Positions 10,558-21,098 of a stretch of 64,000 nt of DNA are shown here, one piece after another. Source of the stretch: Euryodendron excelsum (lineage: Eukaryota; Streptophyta; Magnoliopsida; Ericales; Pentaphylacaceae); contig CM065378.1 of the NCBI GenBank assembly GCA_033060915.1, positions 38,047,501 to 38,111,500 of the forward strand, written 5' to 3'. Positions within the stretch are counted from its first letter, which is position 1; every line of letters begins with the position of its first letter. Made by a program: the position numbers and the translations under genes. Under the pieces are notes generated by a model. The model saw only the letters and a program-made list of their open reading frames with translations. It did no database searches and had not been told where the DNA came from.

Positions 10558-10975
10558 TGTTAGTATTTGGGTTGGTTTGGGCATCCATGGGCATGCCTTA
10601 ACCAGACCCATGATCCATGGGTAGTAGTTATTGGAACCATCCACTCACGAAAAAGTTAGGAGTGGTTATTGTAGAGTATAACCCCCACTTTGTTCTGTAT
10701 ATACGAATGCAACAGAATATACAGTGTAATCGATTGGGTCATTGCTCTCTTCTCTGTAAAAGAAAATCTCTCCCATAGAAACGTGTGTATGAGTGCTCTT
10801 GAGTGGTGGATTCGTGTGTGTAGTTGGCCTAACATAAGTTTGATTACACTCCACCGCAAGTAGATTTAAGATTGATCACAGGTTACATGTGGGTTTTGAG
10901 ATCTTGGGTCCTCCTACGGGTTTGACACCCATAAGGTATGTCCAAGAACCACTTCCACATTAGTGATATTCTACA
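10558..10975 (+). repeat. 5' LTR of the copia element
   Basis: 418 bp, TGTTAG to CTACA. Its last 58 bp are repeated at 15391-15448. A CTGTATATAC stretch near 10695 may have been the TATA element. Small open frames on the minus strand here are chance. Confidence 0.75.
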
Positions 10976-10976
10976 T

Positions 10977-10988
10977 TGGTATCAGAGC
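10977..10988 (+). other. primer-binding site, initiator tRNA-Met type
   Basis: TGGTATCAGAGC is complementary to the 3' end of initiator tRNA-Met, the primer used by Ty1/copia elements. It sits one base after the CA end of the 5' LTR. Confidence 0.85.
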
Positions 10989-11400
10989 CCAACGACGGTG
11001 TTCTCATGCTTGAAACCTGTGTTTATTACATTGTTTTTGAAAAAAAAGCTTTGATGAGGCTTTAATGGCAGCCTAAAGAAACGATCTCTGTTTGGCCTTA
11101 AGTTTTAGTATGTTTTAGCTTGTATGTATATGAACATATCTGGAAATTTTTATTGAGAATGGCTTAGTTGTTTGAGAGAAAAACCTTACCCTAGTTTGGA
11201 AAATTGAAACTTTGCAAGCTTCATTCTCTCACTACATTGCATTTTAGCATATGAAATTTATATGGTTGTGTTCTTCTTTCCAACACCTTTTCATCGATAT
11301 ATTATGGGCATTTTTTTATGGCACGGTTTGAAAGTTATGGCCATTTGAAAATTTCAGTTGATTTGTATTTGAATCTGTTTTGGTATTAATTAGAGGATTT

Positions 11401-11720
11401 CGCTTGACTTCAATAGATCTCGATACCTTTCAATTGAAGACACAGAGAATGAGTTTCTGATTGATGGTTTTGATCGATCTCAATAGATCTCGATACGCTT
11501 CGATCAAATATGCAGAGAATGAGTTTCTGACTGATGATTTCGATCGATCTCAATACTTTTCGATTAAAGATATAGAGAATAAGTTTCTAATTGATGGTTT
11601 CGATCGATCTCAATTGATCTCGACACTGCTCGATCGAAGATTCAGAGAATGAGTTTCTGACTGATGTTTCGATCGATCTCGATTGTTTTCGATCGAAGAT
11701 TTAGAAAGAGAGTTTCTCGG
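11401..11720 (+). repeat. five units of 60/70 bp rich in GATCGATCT
   Basis: Units begin near 11401, 11461, 11531, 11591 and 11661, with lengths 60, 70, 60, 70 and 60. Each carries a TCGATCTCAAT-type block and ends with AGAGAATGAGTTTCTGA or a variant. The short third and fifth units lack a block of about 10 bp like AATAGATCTC. The array lies in the copia leader/gag region, and the plus-strand frame 11461-11652 is a by-product. Confidence 0.85.
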
Positions 11721-13949
11721 TGACAGTATAGCATAATTTAACATTTTATTGGTTACTTTTGTTATTGGAGTTGCATTTATATCATGATTAATGCTTCGCA
11801 TTATGATTATTTGTTATTTTTAATTCCATTTTAAATTGTTTAATAGTATGAAAATATTCTAGAGTTGATATCTTATGCTATGACCATGGAATTAATGTTA
11901 ATCACATACTTAGAATTATTTCACTTGGTATGGCATGTACCTTGGTTGTTATTAAGCCTTTTTGTTGCAATCCTGGAGCATACATTTATTGTATAAATGT
12001 GTAATGCTATAGCTAAGATTGTATAATTATGAACATGTCTAGAGATGTTGTGCATAGTAGAAGGTTTGTCGGTAGAGAGAAATTTACACATTTCACTCCT
12101 GAAAACCGAAACAATACATTGAAGTGGTAGGTTTTCTCGGTGGAGGAGAAACATAGGTTTCCCTCCCAAAAAATCAATATTTTGCTTCTGAATTAAATTA
12201 GAATTTTGACAATGATCACATGTGGCGCGGGAGATGATTGCGAGTTCAGCGAACTTTTGATTTTACAACTTGTGAAAATTATCATTATTTAATTTAGGTT
12301 CGTGCAATAAAATCGTGTGTGTGCTTGTATCCCATGCACATCTAGATAATCTTTAATAATTGACTGAGATAAAGTAGAGTATTTGGATAGTTATAACTAT
12401 GATGTGGCACTATCATATCCAATGTTGTGGATGAGTTACAGGTCTTAAAGACTATTGACCAGATTATGATTAAGTTTGAGCATAACAACACAACGCAACA
12501 TCGTAGTGATCTTATAGCCTACCACCATTGACACAAGAAACTTAGTTGGGTGTGCTTAAGTGAGTGGCATATACTTTCTTTTGATTGGCGAGTTGTAATG
12601 TTGTGAACCTATCTATCAAACGTCGTAAGTCGTGATGTTAGTTTCTGTTTTGAACTTGACGCATAAGTTGCGCGGGTTGACTGTTTGATCTACACTTTGA
12701 AGGGCTATATCATTGGATAAAGTTGCTTCTAAGGGTCGTGCCAGTCATGATTTGCAAAATTTAAGGTATAAGTTATGATTTAACCAATGAGTATCTGCCA
12801 AATAATAAGTGTTTAGCGCATAGGTTATGAATGAGCACTTGTCTTCAATATTGCATTATCTAATGACGCAGCTTGTAGATTTGTATCTAGAGGCTATAAA
12901 ATCCAGTGACACTGCTTGTTTGGCTTATGGATGAGTGCCTAAAGGTTGCAGAATCTATAAACACTATTTATTTGAGTGAGTCTGTCGCAGGTAGGGAATA
13001 AGGACTTAATTAGGCTATAGACTATATGATTTTTCTGATAGGTTGTTGGTGTTAGACTTATGCCTATGAGGGACGATGACACCAAGCACATTAAGTGTAG
13101 CATGGTGGCATAAGGTTAAGGCCAAGATAGTTTGTAAAACTGAGACATGTTCTAAATTCTCTACTCGTGTATGTATTAAGTCGAACAGGATACTCCCTGA
13201 TTGAGTTTTTTGTATTGACTACTTTGTGGAGTCACGCGTTAGTTGCTAATTCTCTCATTGTATGGATCGTAATATTAGAAGCTACTGGCCGTAGACTAAG
13301 AAATAGAGTCAAATATGTATATGGAGTATCAACGCGTATCAGCTTTAAGCAAGCAAGTTAGTGTGGATAATAGTTCTAGAACGACTGTGCTCTTAGTTTA
13401 GCATGTTTTACTGGATTTGTGATATAAGCGCACTAGGATATCGATGACTTCTTTTCTATGCTTTAGTGATTTGGCGAGTTTTGTTCTTAGTTATTACTAT
13501 GTTAGGCCTAACTGTTACTATTGTGTCATCAGACACATGTTTTGGATCTTTTGGAACTATTTGTTAAGAAATTATGTAATAGTACATTAGGGCATTTGTT
13601 ATGCATTTAGTCCACTTTAACGTATGTGACTCTGTGAGTGTGAGAGTATATTGAACTTCCTATTTCGTCACATATACAAATATTTTTATGCATAATGGTA
13701 ATGTTAAGTTTGGAATTTTTGGACCATGCCTATATGATCTCCCAAAATGTTAAAGACATTAAGTGGCTTTAACATTCCATGATAGGGTTAAGAATCAATT
13801 AGACATGTGCATTAAAGCTTAAATGACTAACCATTGATGCGAATATCTATTTGAGTGCTTTAAGTGCTTTGTGAAGTGAAAAGGGAATGTTTGATTTTTT
13901 TGATAATTCCTTATACTTTATAGCAAAATGTTACAGCAAAAGGAAGGCA

Positions 13950-14080
13950 ATAATCATTATTGGTTATGGTTGAGTTGATGATGGCACATAATGACCTTCC
14001 CCTTTCCAGTATAAGGGGTGCATTTTAGATTATTGCCTACATACTTAACGATGTGCTCTCCATGTCATTTCTTTTAGTGA
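13950..14080 (+). pseudogene. copia integrase fossil
   Basis: One plus frame reads MVELMMAHNDLPLS and continues through a stop into IIAYILNDVLSMSF. This resembles the C-terminal integrase signature of plant copia pol, commonly of the form MxxSMMxxxxLPxSFWGxAxxTAAYILNRVPSKS. The order and spacing agree. It is the clearest coding trace in the element; flanking gag, RT and RNase H are too eroded for me to delimit. Confidence 0.6.
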
Positions 14081-15390
14081 TGAGCCTTTTTTAGCACTCA
14101 CGGTCCTAGTTGTTGAAACTCATATTTCTCATTGGGTTGAGAAGTTAACCTTAGATAGGTGCGCACTTGGTTATGTTGTCGAGAACTCTAAGGGTAATCT
14201 GGTGAGCAGCATGATGAAAGTGAAACTGATTTTCAGTCACATATACTGATTTCCTAAGAGAAGGATATCCCTAGCATTGGTGAGATAATAGAGTACTTTG
14301 AGTTCTATCAAATAGAGCATTTTATGCGAAGCATTTTTTTAACTTAGTTGAGAATGAGGAAGAAATTCTTCAACCTCCTAGGGATAGTGGGAGTGACTTG
14401 CCTACTACTAGATTTGTTTCATTAAACGAGAATTCTCATGAGTATCGATAGCATGGTAACATAGATGAAACTATTCTGCATCATCATTTTGTTTGATTGA
14501 GAGTAAAGTTTTACATGGCTGGTCTACAACATGATTTTGAGGTTAAAATTGTGCTAAAAACTTTGTCATCTCTTTACTAGTGAGAATGAAATGATGTTAT
14601 GTATTGTGAGATAGAGTCTATAAGGATTAACCTTGCCTGGGACTTGGTTGACTCTCCATCAGAGTGTAAGACTAATTAGAACTTTTGGTTCTAAAAGTTA
14701 TGCATATGATGTATGATGTCATTAACGGTACAAGTCTTGCCTAATGGTGGATATTATCGTATCTTTTAAGCTGGATGGAGACTACAAGGAGAACTCCTCA
14801 TTAGGAGTGAGATTTGCCTCAATTCACTTTATTCTGGCCATATCGTGCATTCGATTAAGTAACTTTGCCTTATGGACATTAGGACGATGTTTTCTCATTA
14901 GACAATTTGATGTGTATATCCGTGGAGATTAACTTAATGTAATAGATCATCCACGCAACAGTTGCGAGATTGACGATCTATTTGTGGCATAAAGTGACAT
15001 CCAAATTGTGGTGCCTCAGTTTTTATCGAGTCATTGCTTTAATGGTCTAACGATGATTGAACAATACGTTGTGTATGTTTAATGGTCCAAGAAAAGTTAC
15101 ATTCCATTCGATTGATAATTATATATATTGTGAGCCATACATGAAAATGAGTTGTTTTATCGTTGTCTAAAGAAGAGTTGATCCTAACATGGATGTTGTA
15201 ATCTATAAGCTTGGATTTTGGATTTTGACATATAGAGTTGGATAACCTGTTAAGACTCTTATTGCAATATGGCAAGAGCTTAAACCTTAAGAAGAATCCT
15301 AAGACTAGTATAAGATTTGGATGACCTGTGTTTACTATTACATAGTTGTTGAGCCTCAGGTGTGTTATATATATACTTGGCCCGTCCTTC

Positions 15391-15448
15391 GGGTTTGACA
15401 TCCATAAAGTATGTTCGAGAACCGCTTCGGTATTAGTGATATTCTACA
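15391..15448 (+). repeat. truncated 3' LTR of the copia element
   Basis: Collinear with 10918-10975, including the CTACA end. The rest of the LTR is missing, so the 3' LTR suffered a large internal deletion. Confidence 0.7.
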
Positions 15449-15453
15449 TAAGG

Positions 15454-17459
15454 TTTGCTTTGAGATTATGGCACTAAAGGCTCTAGGATTTGACTTTCTT
15501 ATTTTACATTTTTCGAAGGTGCGCAAAATAATCTGAAAGAGATTAAGAAATCCATTTTGAGGCTTTTTCAACAACTTTGAGTTTAAAATGTTTTAGAATT
15601 TAGGTAAGTATATAATAACTAACAAGTAACAAGTTCTATATATCCAGTGGTTTCATGGAAATGAAGAGGGGACCATATGCTCCTCCCATAATTAATGGCC
15701 CTAACTCACTGCAAATATATATGGCAAGAAAGCAAGACAACGTAGGCAGGTTTCTTAATGATCGAGTAGTTGTGAGGGATTTGGATTATTTCCATTCCAT
15801 GAATTGAAATGAAGATCTTTATTTTATAATCAATGGCCTAGATGTAATCTTGTCATATGTTTTACTAAAACTACATCGTTTTGTACTAAAATTTATTTCC
15901 TTATATATAACTATAAAATATTTATTTTTAAATAAATTTTAAATCAACTCATCTGATCCCTTTCTTTTTTTTTTTGTTAGCTGACGTGTCAACATATCAA
16001 TTAATAGAATGAAGATCTCCATTTCAATTCATGAAATGGAAAGAATTCAAATCCAGTTGCAAGAAGGAAAAAAATAAAATTGCAAAACATGGATTAATTA
16101 CTTATACAGTTGTCAAGATTGTAATGGTTCAGTTTTACTACTGTTTTTAGTAGTTCAGTGACGTGGTATTACTGTATCTTACGTTTTTTTTTAATTTTAT
16201 TTTTAAAAAAATAAAAAACTATCATTATGTAGAATTACGTTAGATGTATAACCCTGAAAAGTCTAAAGAACTTTAACCCATTTGATTTCTCAAACTCTTT
16301 TTAAAGAGGTTTTTGAAAGAATTTAGACCGTTAAATGTCTTTTTTTGACAGTTAAACGTTTTTGTGAACTGTAGCCCTATATATGCTTGCACGGTTAAAA
16401 ACGGCAGCAAAACCGAACCCGTAGAGATGATACCCACAATTTTGTCCCCAAATCATTGGGAAAAAACATATTAAAGCATACTGCTACATTTATATATCAC
16501 TCATATTACACATTGCCACAAAGAAATTACCAAGACATACAATGTATTTGTACATATATATTACTGTGCTTCACTACACTAACCATTGCAGATTTTTTTA
16601 CAGGTAGTCTATTGCTTTCCACAGTAACACAAACTCAATTATGGAGCCTGCTCCAATGCAGATGACAGCATTTATTTCTCTCATTTACAACTCATACCAA
16701 CCAGAACAAGGAAACAATCCTCTGTAATTGCTTTCCCAACAAGATTTGCATTTGCCATCACAAGGAGCCACGTGAAGGGACATTATCAGTTATATTTGCT
16801 CTACTATTTTAGAATGCTGATTATGCAACCTAGCTAGAGCCTACAAACCTACATCATAGTTTACCTTAACGTTGTTTTTGGAAGGGATATATTAAGTGAA
16901 AAGTAAAATAAAAGAAAAAAGGTAAAAAAAAAAAAAAGAGAACAAAATAAAATAAAAAAATTTTGTTTGTTTGTTTGTTTTTTTTTTTTTTTTTTTTCTA
17001 TCCCTAAATCCTTGATTCAAACATAATGTAAAGCAATGGTTTCAATACATAGCCTTTAACCTACATCAAAGTTTACCTTTTTTTTTTTTTCTTCTTGTTG
17101 TGCGACGGCATTTGACTAATTATTCTCTTCGTATAAGGCTACCGGTCACACGAGCATGTAAATTTTATGCATTATATGAATGATGGCTAACGATAAACAG
17201 GCATAGAGGGAGATCGGAAGCTAGGGTTCCAATTTTCTTCAATGAGTTTAGGCCCATCTGTTTGTCTAAATTTTGTTGCATCTGTGCCACCTTTTCGTTT
17301 TATTGAAGTTCTACTATATTACAGACTAATGAGATACATTAAAAAAGTAGAGTGAAATTAGGACTACCTTGCAAATACCAGTCCAATTACTATATATGGT
17401 ACTAAGCTATGTGGCATGTGATTGGCAACTGCATAAATTGTAGGAAAAAGATGCATGGT
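15454..17459. other. intergenic, downstream of the SHINE gene
   Basis: AT-rich with homopolymer tracts (A at 16927-16940, T at 16979-16997 and 17078-17090). No open frame or terminal repeats that I can support. The part next to 17459 should hold the SHINE 3' UTR. Confidence 0.5.
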
Positions 17460-18306
17460 CTAGAGTCCATCTGGAGGTGAAGGCATTGGACAATTCCAAT
17501 TTAGCAGTTCTTCAATCATCTGCATTGCATCTCTATTCTCTTCATCCATCTCATCTCCAACCTCCATCTGAGATGTCACCGATAAACCCGACGACGACGA
17601 GGGTCCATCATCCATGGTTTCTGCCTTCTTTATGCTCCCTAGTTTGATTCTCATGACCCAGTTTGAGCCCGAACGTGGCCCGGCATGCTTTTGCCAGACT
17701 CCTATATGAGAATTATCTGTGTCAAGCCTCAAGCAAGTAAGAGAAGGTGATGGATCCTTACAGCATTTTCGAAGCTTTGCGCTGAGAATTTCCGACATTG
17801 TTGATAAAGATAATGGGCTGTCTTCACTAGATTTTGTGTTCCCTTCCTGGTTTGTGAAATTTGTCTTAGCATTTTGTCCACTCATCAAGATGGCTGCTTG
17901 GTCATACGCCCGTGCAGCGGCCTCAGCCGTGTCAAATGTGCCTAACCAGATCCTTCTCTTCCTGCAACAAAAACAATGAGGATAGAGAGAAAGAGAGAGA
18001 GGGAGATCAGAATGAGATAATTATGTGCAACAAAAGATATACATTTTGTGGGTGTGGTGGAAGAGATATAAATGTATGAGAATATTATAGTGAAGTGTTG
18101 AAAGCATGGAGAAAGATCAGATTGAGATGTATCTGTGTGTCTGTTTGTAAATGTGTAAGTATATATAATATGGTGGAGTACAAGAAAATAGAGAGGTTTG
18201 TAATGTATGGTGGGTGAACTCATTACAGTAATGGGTGGCGAATTTCGGATACCCAAGAACCCCACTGGCGCTGCCTGACACCTCTAAACTTCTTTGATTG
18301 TACCAT
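17460..18306 (-). CDS. SHN: SHINE-clade AP2/ERF transcription factor
   Basis: Two exons on the minus strand: 18306-18227 and 17961-17460, with a 265-bp GT-AG intron splitting a Leu codon (CT|G). The protein is 193 residues. Residues 6-62 form one AP2/ERF domain ([20 protein letters not shown], then [19 protein letters not shown]). Residues about 82-135 hold the SHINE middle motif ([37 protein letters not shown]), and MIEELLNW near the end is the C-terminal motif. Length and intron position match the WIN1/SHN family (about 190-200 aa). Family members are nuclear activators of cuticle, wax and cutin genes and of epidermal surface patterning. HIGVWQK and WVMR look nearer SHN2/SHN3 than SHN1, by eye. 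The protein ends with an extra [11 protein letters not shown] tail. No defects were seen. Confidence 0.93.
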
Positions 18307-18547
18307 GTTTAGAGAGAGAGAGAGATTCAATTAGTTGCAGAGAGCTTCATGGATGAGAGATGAATGAAGAGGAGAGAGAAGAGAGGGATGCTATATCATG
18401 GAGTCGTCGGTGGTGGAAGAGTGGCTGAAAAGTCCAAAGTACTTTGCTGGTGCAATAAAAGTTTCAACTGCACACAACCATATGTAGTAAATGAATGAAA
18501 CAACAAAGGTTGGACCCCCTCGAGCTCTTGTTCTGAGAAAAGTAAAA

Positions 18548-18555
18548 TATTTATA
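18548..18555 (-). promoter_or_regulatory. possible TATA box of the SHINE gene
   Basis: TATTTATA on the plus strand reads TATAAATA on the gene strand, about 240 bp upstream of the ATG. The leader between them contains GA-rich tracts (18309-18324 and 18369-18386). Motif and position only. Confidence 0.4.
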
Positions 18556-18908
18556 AATGCTACATGTGCATGGATGGATATAGTTGCATTAGCATGGGAC
18601 GCAAAAGTGAGAAAAAAACTGCAGGGGCCATTCTTTGTACGATTTAATGTTGTATGCTTAATATTGTTTTAAGAGCAAACATTAGCAAGACGCTATTCTT
18701 TGATAAAGATATATAAAACATTTTATTAGAATAATATGATAATGATATTTTTTTATGTTAAAAGACATTGTAATGCGTTTATTTAAGCACATTATTATAT
18801 GAATTTAGTATAACTCATATGTATTTGATGAGATTCTTATTTGGATTGAAAGAGAATGATAGGTTGAGATTGCTTCCTTGTTTCGTGGGGGTGAAGTATA
18901 AAAATAAA

Positions 18909-19369
18909 GAGATAATTATACTTTAACTCCTTGTAGGTTTAGTCAAAGTCATATGACTCCCTATAGTTTAAAAGTGAATAAATGACCCCCTTGTAATTTA
19001 GAATTATTTACAAAATGAATAGAAACCATTAAATTTAATGAAAATTTTGTCATATAGTATATTTGTTATTTTATCTCTCTAAATTAAAAGATTAAAAAGA
19101 CGGTTTGACCATTTTATGCTAAAATAAATGGGTTGTCTTTTGAGGAGTTTATTTTATTTTGTGATTTTACCAAATCGTCTTTCTGATATTTTAATTTAAA
19201 GATATAAAATGACAAAAATATTTCTATAACAGAATTTCTATTGCATCTAACGATTTTTATGTATTTTGCAAATAAATTTAAATTACAAAAGGTTATGTCT
19301 TTATTTTTAAACTACTGTGGGCCGTCTAAGTTTGGCTAAAATTACAGAGAAATTAAAGTGTAATTACCC
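18909..19369. mobile_element. Mutator-like MITE, 461 bp, 9-bp target duplication
   Basis: The two ends are long inverted repeats: the left arm has ATAATTATACTTTAACTCC and the right arm, inverted, GGTAATTACACTTTAATTTC. Similarity runs well inward (TTTAGTCAAA against TTTAGCCAAA, TATAGTTTAAAA against CAGTAGTTTAAAA). AAAAATAAA flanks it at 18900-18908 and 19370-19378. A 9-bp duplication and long inverted arms are the hallmarks of Mutator-like elements. It has no coding capacity. A related right arm appears at about 28985-29140. Confidence 0.8.
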
Positions 19370-19440
19370 AAAAATAAATGCAAAAATGAGATGATGCGCC
19401 TATCATGGAACTGTTGACACCTATACGTAGCATGGCAAAA

Positions 19441-19608
19441 ACCAGTGACGAAGTCAGGATCTTGTTCTAGGGAAGGCCAATGGCAAGGGTATGTACCATT
19501 AAGGGCAATGGTTTTTTTGAAAGGATTTTTTTTTTAAGGATAGTTAAATTTAAGGGGATTTATTAGGAACCAAGACCACCCTGACCCACCGCTACCTTCG
19601 TCTCTGAA
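19441..19608. mobile_element. short inverted-repeat element, CAGTGACGAAG ends
   Basis: Starts CAGTGACGAAGTCAGGAT and ends CTACCTTCGTCTCTG, whose inverse is CAGAGACGAAGGTAG. It is about 168 bp and non-coding, with ends like those of the split element at 8465-10388. AAC flanks both sides, but a 3-bp match is weak evidence. Confidence 0.45.
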
Positions 19609-20990
19609 CAGGCATCACTACTCTTTGTGTTAATGCTGTCACTACTTTTATCGCAATGTATAACTTCAATTCGACATTGTATAATTCCTTCAACCCTCAA
19701 AGTGTCGATAAGCCATAAATGAAGGCAAAGACAAATGTATTTATATATTTTTTAAAAAATTTTACCAAAATAATGTGACAATTATATTTTGAAACCATGA
19801 ATCAAAATATTGAATGTTTTGATATAAAGAGAAAGGATCATGTACTAATTGTCATATTATTATGAATGAAAATTGTGTAACAAAAATTTTTTTATTTGTA
19901 TAAGATTACGCAAAAGGGAACCGTTACACGTAATCTCATTTCTCACCTTATCTTCTCACCCTTAAATACAAGTGAGTGTATTCCAAATACACTTATTTAT
20001 GGGTTTTATGGTATTGAGTCTAGAGTTAGAAAATAAGATGAGAAATTAAATTATATGTAACATTGCTCATATATAAACCGTCTATAAAATTCCACTTCCA
20101 ATGATCAATTCATTTGCGTTCCTAAATGCTCGTATCTTCAGTTTGAGCTTTCATATCTTTCGAAGTAAAAATTGACTTAGTTTTTGAAGTTCAAAAACAA
20201 TTAAAATAAACATTAATAACGATACGGATAATGATAATTAAGGTTGTTTGAGACACATAAATATACATGTCGTTATCTAGTCTATTATATTAATTTAGAT
20301 TGTTCTAGACTTGACCTATGCAGGGGTCGTCCATTAATTGATGTTTAGAACTACCCAAAGTCTTCTAATTTATGACATAATTATCAACCCCACGTATTCA
20401 AGACTCTTCCATCTTTGGAATTTAATTACATATATAAACTCTCTCAGTTGTCCATTTAGTGTGCCTTCCAACCATCTCACCCTCCACATTATTGTTTGTT
20501 ACCGTCCAAGACTTTCCTTGCTGTGTTTTTCTATTAAGGATGAACCATGATAAGCAACATTCCAAATGCAAGAAAAACTACATAGATGATGAATTTTTTT
20601 TTTTTTTTTTGCTACATGCTATTTAGGCTTTTGACTAACTATTTTTCGAAGTTCTTGTAGAGCTACTATCTACACGAATTATGTAAATTTCTTGTATTAT
20701 ATGAATGATGATTAGTCACAGAGAGTATGAACAGAGATCAAACTTAATACCTTATACTTAACACGAGAGCCAGACCTCTATAGTTTTTGATGATGATATT
20801 GCTGCACCTCATTGCACCCTCAAAATTTTGAGGGGAATCCAATTTCTCACGTTTGTTCCACCCCAAAAATTAAGTAAAATGACATCAAAATTTACTGATA
20901 AATTTTGAAAGATCAAGATGGTGGTTAAATGTAGTCGTGACGGACTGCTACAGTTGATGAAGTAAAGACATTTACTGAATTAACAAGAAA
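19609..20990. other. no gene seen
   Basis: AT-rich intergenic sequence without a convincing frame or repeat. The open frame at 20338-20550 has no recognisable motif. Confidence 0.5.
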
Positions 20991-20991
20991 A

Positions 20992-21098
20992 GGTTAGCTC
21001 AATGAAAATAACGCCCCCAACCATAATTGTGGTTATAAACTCGACTCACTCTTTTTCTCTACCTCTTTAGCCTTTTTGCCTTTTAATGTACTAAAAAA
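20992..21098 (+). repeat. SINE-like copy
   Basis: A GGTTAGCTCAATG block (box A position) and GGTTATAAACTCGACTC (box B position) are followed by GCCTTTTAATGTACT and an A-rich end. The copy at 26633-26744 has the same layout and the same CCTTTTAATGTAC-type end. tRNA-derived SINE is the likely class. Confidence 0.45.

Larger units (their letters stand above)
10558..15448 (+). mobile_element. decayed Ty1/copia retrotransposon
   Basis: The 5' LTR runs from TGTTAGTATT (10558) to CTACA (10975). A classical copia primer-binding site TGGTATCAGAGC follows at 10977. A second copy of the last 58 bp of the LTR lies at 15391-15448, with 8 mismatches by eye and the same CTACA end. Flanks are taaag (10553-10557) and taagg (15449-15453), a 5-bp duplication with one difference. 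The interior has a recognisable integrase fossil near 13950-14080 but is full of stops. The 3' LTR has lost all but about its last 60-70 bp. No gene inside is functional. Confidence 0.75.
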
